A stretch of DNA of 64,000 nt, from contig VWZF01013053.1 of assembly GCA_013396755.1 (NCBI GenBank), forward strand, positions 3,389,328 through 3,453,327, given 5' to 3'. The translations under genes and the position numbers were made by a program. The first letter of the stretch is position 1. Each line of letters starts with the position of its first letter. The notes beneath the pieces were generated by a model that searched no databases, was not told where the DNA came from, and was given only the letters and a program-made list of their open reading frames with translations. Below, piece by piece: positions 37,501 through 46,500 of the stretch. The stretch comes from Sclerurus mexicanus. Its lineage: Eukaryota; Chordata; Aves; Passeriformes; Furnariidae.

Positions 37501-40500
37501 TGCTTTCTTGCCCGCTGCCAGCATTACCTACCTTCCACTGTAAGGTTAAGGAGCTTTTGGTCCTGTGCGAGGGTTTGGGTGGGAAGGGACACTCCGGTGC
37601 TGAGCTGTGAGTGGTGAAGCTTGCTGGCTCGGAGCAGGACCCCTTCACCGAGTTGTACATTGCATATACCCTGGGAACGGCATTCAAACGGGTTATAAAT
37701 TCGCTGACGGTCACAGTGGCGCTGCCTCAGCCACAGTATTTGACTACCAAAGCACCCACGATACCATCCACTAATGGCAGATTTATCACAGAGCAGTGGC
37801 TATTCTTATTTTACTTCACTTTATACAAGTATGCAAGGGAAAAAAAAACCCACATTACAGGTGAACATTACAGTGATTTGTGCAAACGCTCCCACGGACC
37901 ACTGAGTTATCTTCATCATCTTTTCTTTCCACCACTGTTTCCTTGCCTATTGCCAGACTTCCACACACTGTGCTAAAATCCTCTTTCACAACAGAAAGTA
38001 TGAAATCATTAAGAAAAAGGTATAAACTTCAATGCCTGCTTTGCACTTGATGCACGCGTACCACGCTGAGTGGGGGTAACTGCTGGTCTCCTTCCATGGG
38101 CAAAAGCTCATCCTACATAGCTCAGGACTCAGCATAGAGGGGGATACACAATACCAAATCACGTGGGAAAGCAAACACAATATAGTTGAGCACTTCCTCA
38201 CGAGGTGATTTCNACAATTAGTGGACCTAAATTGATTAGAACTAACACAGCTCAGCAACACTGCTCTGACAAACTAAACATCTCCAAAGCAAATCTGATT
38301 TAAGGCAAATCCTCTATGTATCAGCATAGAGGGGGATACGCAATACCAAATCACGTGGGAAAGCAAACACAATATAGTTGAGCACTTCCTCACGAGGTGA
38401 TTTTCTCTGAAAAATTAATGATGTTATTTTTTCCCCTTCACATTTTCCATGCAGCAAAAGAAAAGTGCAAATTGGAAGTCTTCTACTCGAAAAAAGTTCA
38501 GATCATGACCAGACAATGACCTCCGAGCTGGCTGTAGCTATTGTGTACTTGAATGCAGAGCTAAAGAAAGGGCAATTTCTAAATTTGTTTTCAGTAGATA
38601 AGAGTAATTTATGTACAATGGCCACCTACGTAGAATCAAGCCTTTTGGGGGAGGTTGACAAGAACTGCTGTAGTGCTGCTTTACCCCTCACCTGTTAGCA
38701 GTCAGGAGTGAAAACAAATGCAATTAATTAATTGAGTCTGCATCTGGCAAGTGGTTTGTACGTATGCTGGAAATGAGCGTAGCCAAGCATCCAACACAAA
38801 CCATAAGGGAATGTAACCACGAGAAAATGAGCTTAAGGGGCATCCTCTGCATCTCAGCACAGTCAGCCCTGAAAGTACCAAAACAAGACACCTGAAGAAA
38901 AGCAGGCAGCAGGTTCAGAGGGAACCAGGTTGTCCCAGGTGCCCAAGCAGGGCAGCAGCAAGAGCAGGCACCTCGTCCTGCGGAGACAAAGCCCTGAGAG
39001 ATGCTGCCAAGGTCAGGCAGTCCCAAGGCGATCTGCTCAGTAACTGCTGGCCCCAGAAATTTCTTTACTTCACAGGTTTATTTCTTCACAGTTCTCAATA
39101 CATAATGCGGTTTCAGCGAAGAAAAGAAACTGCCGCGGAAAGTAGAGGGGCAGCTTGTTCAGTGTCAGCTCGCTCCGCTACAAACACGGGCTGCTGCTTT
39201 GCGAGGCTGACTTCTACACCTAGCAGTCACTTGGTTTTAAACAGAAGCCACTGCTAATTGTTCCCAAATGACTTCTAATTTGGCAAACCCGCAGGCAGGT
39301 GGAGGGAGCTGTAGGTAGGGAGGAAGAGGTCAAACCAGGACACGGATAAATACAATGCCCCTAAAAACGACCAAGACTTCAACTCAACTGCACGTGGTGA
39401 CCACTCCGGCGTTTGAAGTTGGGTTCCAAAGAGACGCTCAGTGCTTACAGCAGGAAGGTCAACAGTGTTTTACAACCTCCTCCTTGCTACCACCCCTTTG
39501 GTGCTGTGGCCAGGACTCTGCCCAGCCCAAGAGCTGCATCTTTTCCTTATTTATGACAAGTTACTTCTGGTCTTGTGCTTCTACTTGAAAAGCGCATTTT
39601 AGAAACTACCCTTAAAAATAAAAAGAACCTATAGTATAAGAGCAAGATGGACACATTTTGGTGTTGGATCATTTTTAGAGCTCAGGTGTTTGTTCTTTAA
39701 GGCTTTTACAAATAGCAGCAGCCTTGCTGTGAAACAGCACGCCACACTTAGCCTTGTCTGGAAAAACAGAAGGGAACAACAAACAGGAGTGAAAGGATTG
39801 TTTTTTAAAGGATATTGAGGGTAAGTGAACAGGATGTGAATTTGAAGCTTTGGTTCATAAACAACATGAACAGGTAACACAGATGGTGTTAAAAACATCA
39901 GGGAGCAAAAACTAGAATGTGCTAACAGTTAATAAATGTGTAAAACACATTTTCAGAATCAAAGAGAAATATGCCCTGAAAATACCAACACAGACCAGAG
40001 CGAATCCCTTTCCTTACTGGAATAAATGCTGAAATTACTGCAGTCAGATGAACCTGTAATCAGCAGATTTACTTCCCAAAGCACGGGCCCCTTATGAAAA
40101 AAGTGTGCTGGAGCACCTTCAGTGCTGTCACCTGTGTTACAGTAGCTGAAGTTTAAGTCAAATTTTTAAGCAGCTTCATGTATCCCACTTTCATACACAA
40201 GCACCTCCACCTGCCTGATATCCATACAGACAGAAATGCAGATACAGAGACTTCTTTTTCCCCCTCTTACTATGGCAATGACAACAACACAACACAAATT
40301 GTTCAAAAAGCACTCTCATAAAATCCAAGATAAAATCTATTGTAAAATACTTAAACCATTGAAAAATACACCCACAGGGGTGACCATTAAATTCTTGAAC
40401 TACACTGCATATTTAAAAACTCTTCAATTACATGAAAAAAAAAAGTGAGAGTTTATATTTAAGTGACATTCATATTCATACTCACCTGACATGATAATCT

Positions 40501-43500
40501 GTTGCTGGCCTAAGGTCCTTCAGGTTATACTCCAATTCTTCTCCACTACAGGAAAGAGGCCCAAACCCAACAAATTAATAAATTATGAAAAGTAGTATCA
40601 CACTTAGCACAGCTAGTGATATTATAATTTGAAAGAAGAAAGACAATCCCACCAAAGAGAAACAGCAAGCAAACAATATCCCAACAATTTGTCAATATAC
40701 TTCACAGTTCTTGAAAACTTTTTAAAGCTCCATATACATAGAAGAAAAGAAATGATCATCCCCATTTTTTACAGTAAACCAGCTATGTGGGTTTATTCCA
40801 ATGCCATCCTTACATTTTGTTGATATTTGCATAAAGCACATTGTGGTTTTCAACCTTCCCAGAGCTGAAATGAATGCAACCCAAATATTTTTGCACTTTC
40901 TGCACATTCCCTATTTCAAAATGAGCCATTGAACTTCAGAGGAAGAAGTATAGTTTCTTGCACAAATGTTCCACTTATTTGCGTTCTCCTCCAGAATGAT
41001 GCTCCCTGTGAGGATCATAGCAAGGAGACTTTAATGCTTGAACAGCTGGATCAGCTCTCTTTGAATATCAAGAGAAGTAAAAGCACAGAGAGTCAGACAT
41101 TTTAGGAAAAAACCCCAGCAAATAATCTATTAATTTCAAATGTAGCCAGTATAGTTAGGGCTATTCTTTTTCCTTCTGGCTTGTTTGCTGGTAAATGAAC
41201 ACTGGGCTCAGTCATGTGCTGCCAATTCTGTGATGATTAAGGGACGGGTCACTGCTTAATAAGTAATAGCCATCTCCTGTAAGGGCACGGCCTATTCATG
41301 GTTTTATTAAAATATGGGAAACAAGAAAGCCCTCAATTTAGCATAAAGATATATTTCATAGCTAGATGGACAAATACAGGAAGATGTCTCAAAATCAAGA
41401 GAACAAACCCACCAGAAAGCACATGCCTGCTGGGTTGTCAAAAATACACACAAAAAACCCTAAAAAAACCCTCCTTTTTTTTTTTTTTAAAAAAAATCCT
41501 ACGCTCTGCAAACTTCCTCCCCCTCCCCCTCTGAAATGAGTGCACCTCTTTGCAAAGACAATGTATTCAACACATTGCAGACTTTCTTTCGCCTATAGGA
41601 ATAACAATTACTGGTGCTCCTGATGGAACATACCACATCAAACTAATGGCTGCACTCTGGCCAGCAGCAAGAGACACTTCGCCACCAGCAGCTTTAAAAC
41701 AGATGCACAGCGTTTCATAACCAGGGGAAAATGTGCAGCCATCACACCAGCAAGCACAAGAAGTACTAGAAGGTGTCCTTCCCATTTTAAGAGCTCAGCA
41801 GCACATATTTAACTACAGAATGCTCACACTGGCTCACAAACAGCCAGTGCAAATGCCAGGAAATAAAAAAAAAAAATCCCACAAGAAAAGACAGGCAGCC
41901 TTTCTCTGGTTAACAACTTCTTTCTGCATTGCCCAACACCTGCCTTCAGCATACCAAGAGCAATACTCCTAAGAAAGGAGATGGCTTGGTCTTAAGAGGT
42001 AATTCCATAAATGCTCTATCACCTGGACCTTATTTAAGGAGATTTGGGAAGGATTAGCTATTTCGCAATAGCCAAGGGTGCATCTCCAAATTTTCCTTCC
42101 TCGGCGTCACGAGCAGGGAAAAAAGAAAGGCGTAACACCAGATGTGCTCACTCACAGACCGAGCTCAGAGGGTCACTGCAAGGAGAAACAGAGAGACCCC
42201 GCAGAGTTTCTCCCCAAGGCTGCTGAGAGCCAAGTGTCCGGGTGGTTTTGGGGAGCCTCTACAGCCTACCGATTGCTGTACTCCTCCCTCTGCTCATCTC
42301 AGACACGACAGAGCAGCAAAGCCCTCAGATTTGGCTCATTAGCTGAAATAACAAGCTTCAGTGTGCTAAATTCTGCAAGTCTACACAAAATGAGCCCATT
42401 AGGAAGGCAGCTATCCCCGCCCGCGTGGCGTACACCAAAGGTTCTGACATTCAGCACAGGAGAAAAAGTAACCTTTTCATTGGCAATGGGAGAGACAGCA
42501 CGGCCTGCTGGATCTGCCACGTGCCAGGGAGGTGGGATGGGGTGGGATGGCAACTGGGGACCTTGAGAGATGCACTCAACCAGCTGCCCCCAAGCTCCTC
42601 CGGCGAGGGGGCCGACAGGATGGGAACAGCTGCATGGTGCTCAAACATGCCTGTATTTTGTGACCGATGGGCATGCCAAAATACACCCTGAAGAGCTCAG
42701 AGAATTTACCCCTAACGAAAACACGGGTGTATAAAAATAAATACTGGTACCTGTAAATGATCTTGTATTTTCCATCCCTCCCTTTATCTGATAAGGCAAC
42801 CTCGTAGGTACAGGTGTAAGGCAAACCATTGTTGTGTCTATCTGCATTTAGAAGGCCGGTGGGAGGCGACCAGGAAAGTAAAACTGTTCTTGCTTGAATA
42901 TTTGTAACCTATAAAAGAAACATCAGTTACTCTGAATTCCGAGGGAAAAAACCCCCAACGTTATCCTCCAAGTTCTCGCTTTCCGCTTGCATCTTCACAA
43001 GCAACTTCTTGTTTAATTGGAATTTCAAAGACAGAGTTGAAAAGCACAGAGTCAGAAATGGTCAACACTGCAAACAAAAGTACAGATTCATGGCATAAAG
43101 TAATCCCTAACAGATGAGGAATACAGATTTCCCCCTGCAGTGAACTGGCTCGTCACTGTGTGAGCATCCAACAAAGGATGCCTCACACCTCACTGGAGGT
43201 AGCTGTGAAAATTATGTTCTTCCCTCTTAATTACAGTGAATATATGAGGAATAGTCCTTTCAGTTACCCTCCATGCGGAAGAATCAAGAGTGAGGTTTTA
43301 TATTCTTTATTTCTCCTATGCATCACATTTCACTGGTTCTATCATTTTAACAGATTTTTGCAACACACAGAGCAAGATGTTACTTCGGAAGGTGTGAGAT
43401 GAACGATGCAGATGCTCAGTTACACATCCCCTAAGTTTTGCTGAGACAAGTGCAACCCCTTACCCATAAATGATTTGGTAATGAGGTTTTAGCAATCAGC

Positions 43501-46500
43501 TTTCAGGGACCGCTTGTTTACAAATCCAGCTCCTGGATATCTTTCTATAATGGACAATATTTAACTTCTCACATGAAAACACATTGCTTCCAGCTGATGA
43601 GCACTGCAACTGTTGTTTCTGACACCCATAATACCAAGCAGATTCTTTCTGAGCAAGTCATAAATCCATTTTTAACAGACTGACAAGTAGGTGACACCAT
43701 GAAACATCTCATCTTAAACACCACGATCTCAAAAGTTCAACATTTTAATTTATAGCAGCACACTTAAGTCCTGCCAAGAAAGAAATCCTTTGTTGACCCA
43801 ATGTGAAAAATAAGTTTTAAGGCAAGAAAGTTTAAGCAGCATCAAGCTTTCCTTATAAAACATATGGACATGCAAATTCTTGCATGAATTTTAATGGTAT
43901 TTCTTCCTTTCATGGCATATTTTTACCATATTCTTCTGATGGCTTGAAATTAATGTTTACTCCAAGAACTTGGACCAGAGAACACCAATACTGGATTAGA
44001 TAGTTTATAAGACACTTGAATGGGTCAAGTGAGACAAGTAAGTTAAGTTTTTGAGATATATATATACACACACACACATGCGTGAATGAAAATGTGGCAA
44101 AGATATTTAGAGCAAAAAGTCTGTATTTGAAATAATATTTTTATCACAGAACTGAATAGTAAGATCCAAATAGATCATTACTTTTTTTAACAGACATTAC
44201 TACCATGCCAGTTCAGCCCATCAACATGAAGTTCCTTTTATTATGGAAATACGCTTGCATAATTGTTTTTCATAAATTCAGACAGACTTGGAGCTGGAGG
44301 CATGATATCCTGCCAATGTTCTATTGAAATGTTTTTCTCTATGACTACTCCCAAGGACACACGTATATATTCCACGTACAGCAAAACTCTGGCCCTTCGT
44401 GAACTTGAGCAATCTGTAAAAAGTTAGGTCTTGAGTTTTGTAAAATAAGAGAAAGTATCTTACGGACTAACTGCTAGAAACTGTTAGACTAACGCTCTCA
44501 AGTCTGCACGCAGAGGATAAAAGTCCAAACCCAGTTACTAAGCTGTTCCAGCTACACCATTAATTTCTCACTGATAGAGAGCCCGGAGTGGCTGCAGCGG
44601 GTACACAGCAACTGCTGGGGAGGTTTAAAAATAAACCCCAGAAATCGCTAAATACAGTTCTTAGCTGCGCTGAGCACACACTCAAGTGCAGGAAAGCAAG
44701 TGAGAGGTCAGTGTCTGTGTGATAAAAGTCAGAAAAGGCAAACCTCTACCCTCCCTGGGTACAGAAAGCACAGCGGGGCTGTGCACGTCAGCACGAGCGC
44801 CGGGAACGGAGCTATTTGTGTGGCTGGAGATAAAGCTGGTGCTGCTCCCCGACCAGCAGGCTGATAGCCTATCACATGTACCTGCCAAACGCCCGGCTCC
44901 TCACTATCTCATTTCGTGGCCAAAGCCACCGCTCCGTTTACCGAGGAACTCCTACCTGGAGCAGGAAGCAGCAGCTCCGCTGTGGAAAAGGGTAAGTTAA
45001 ACAAATGGGGGGATGATATGCTGAGAATAACAAGCAGGCACTCGCAGAACAGCTCGGTAGGTTTATCTCCAACTTTTCTCGCTTACACAAACGCCTTTCA
45101 AAAGATAGGGAGCGGCTGAACAGACCTGGACCAGCCATTCCCATGCCTAAGCAACAGCCCAGCTCCCATCACAATGGGAGGCTTGATGGCCCTTTTAAAC
45201 TTGCAGACATAAAATACTTCACCCTCAATATTATTCATTAATGGTGCCCTCATTCTAACCAAAACACAAGCAGCCCAGAGCACCTCCTCCTAGGCTGGGC
45301 AGGTAAACCTTTGTGCTCCTTCCTACTTACCCCAGCCTGTCTCATCTGTCCCCAGAACCACTGTGCTCACATTGAAGAGGGCTGGCTTGGCCTTTTAGCT
45401 GAGACCTAACAAAAGATTCTCCCACAAGGAGTTTTGTGTGTCTGGTGAAAAGCACAGTTAATTAGTTTTTGAAAACGTCTCAGTTTACACAGTAAATGTC
45501 TCCTTTCTGCGCTATCAAAACTCGGTGGTGTAAATAATTATTCCATAAAAGCCCCTGGGAAAGTATCCAGCTCCTGCACCACTTCAATAAGGTTACGAGG
45601 CTGATGAATATCGGCCCTTCCCGTCTTTCAGGTAATGAAAAATGTTTCTGTACAACTTTCATTATCTTTCAAATTCCGGGTTAGCATTCACAGGCATCGT
45701 GTGGTTCGGGGGCTTATTGTATGTGTGAGAACTACACTGCAAGCAACATTCATTTACTCCCTTAAGGGCAAGGTTTGAAAGACTTGGGGGTCAAATGAAT
45801 TCATGGTTATTACCGGGTCGAGATTCTGCTTTTAAACTACAGCTCTAATCCTGCAATTTTAGGCAAAACTCCCAATGATTAAATATGAGTTTCACTGCAG
45901 AGCGAGTCAGCGGGAGCAGGCTGCCTTTGGAAAGTCAAGCTGCTGTTTGAGCTCTGGCTGGACAGACCCGTGGTGATTCCCCATGGGGGGTGATGTTCCC
46001 CCGGGACCCTCGGCAGACGTCGGATGCAGCAGTGCTGCCCCCCACCCCTTCGGAAATCAAGTTTCCCTTCCCTTCCCTCACTGAAGTATTTGTGTTAGAG
46101 GATGCTCACTTTGTCTGTGATAACGTGAAATAAAAATATATTTCAGTTTAAATAAAACCGTGGGGCAGAATAAAAGCAAAAGGTATCTTTTAAAATTTTT
46201 GCAGTTAAAGGGACAAAGGTATAATTACATTTGCAGTTTGGCTGCACTTGTCCCAAACAGGTAACAAAATCTATTCGTGAAAAACAGAGCTTTGTATAAA
46301 GTAATCATTTAAAATGTGTGTTTATTTTGTATTCTGAGAGGTGCCTATACGAGCCAGACATGTCCTAGTGATACCATGGCTGTGCAGTCTCCCTCAGGAG
46401 TTGCTCACAAGGCTAATCCCTTTGGATGGCTCCATCCCTTTGGATGGCTCCCACACCACTGGTGATGGAGGGAGCTGCTCACTCGGACACATCAAAGCCA

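Noticed and set aside
41440..41475. CCCTAA-like pieces suggesting an interstitial telomere repeat
   Set aside because: The A runs vary (AAAAAACCCTAAAAAAACCC) and there is no tandem TTAGGG array; it is ordinary A-rich low complexity.
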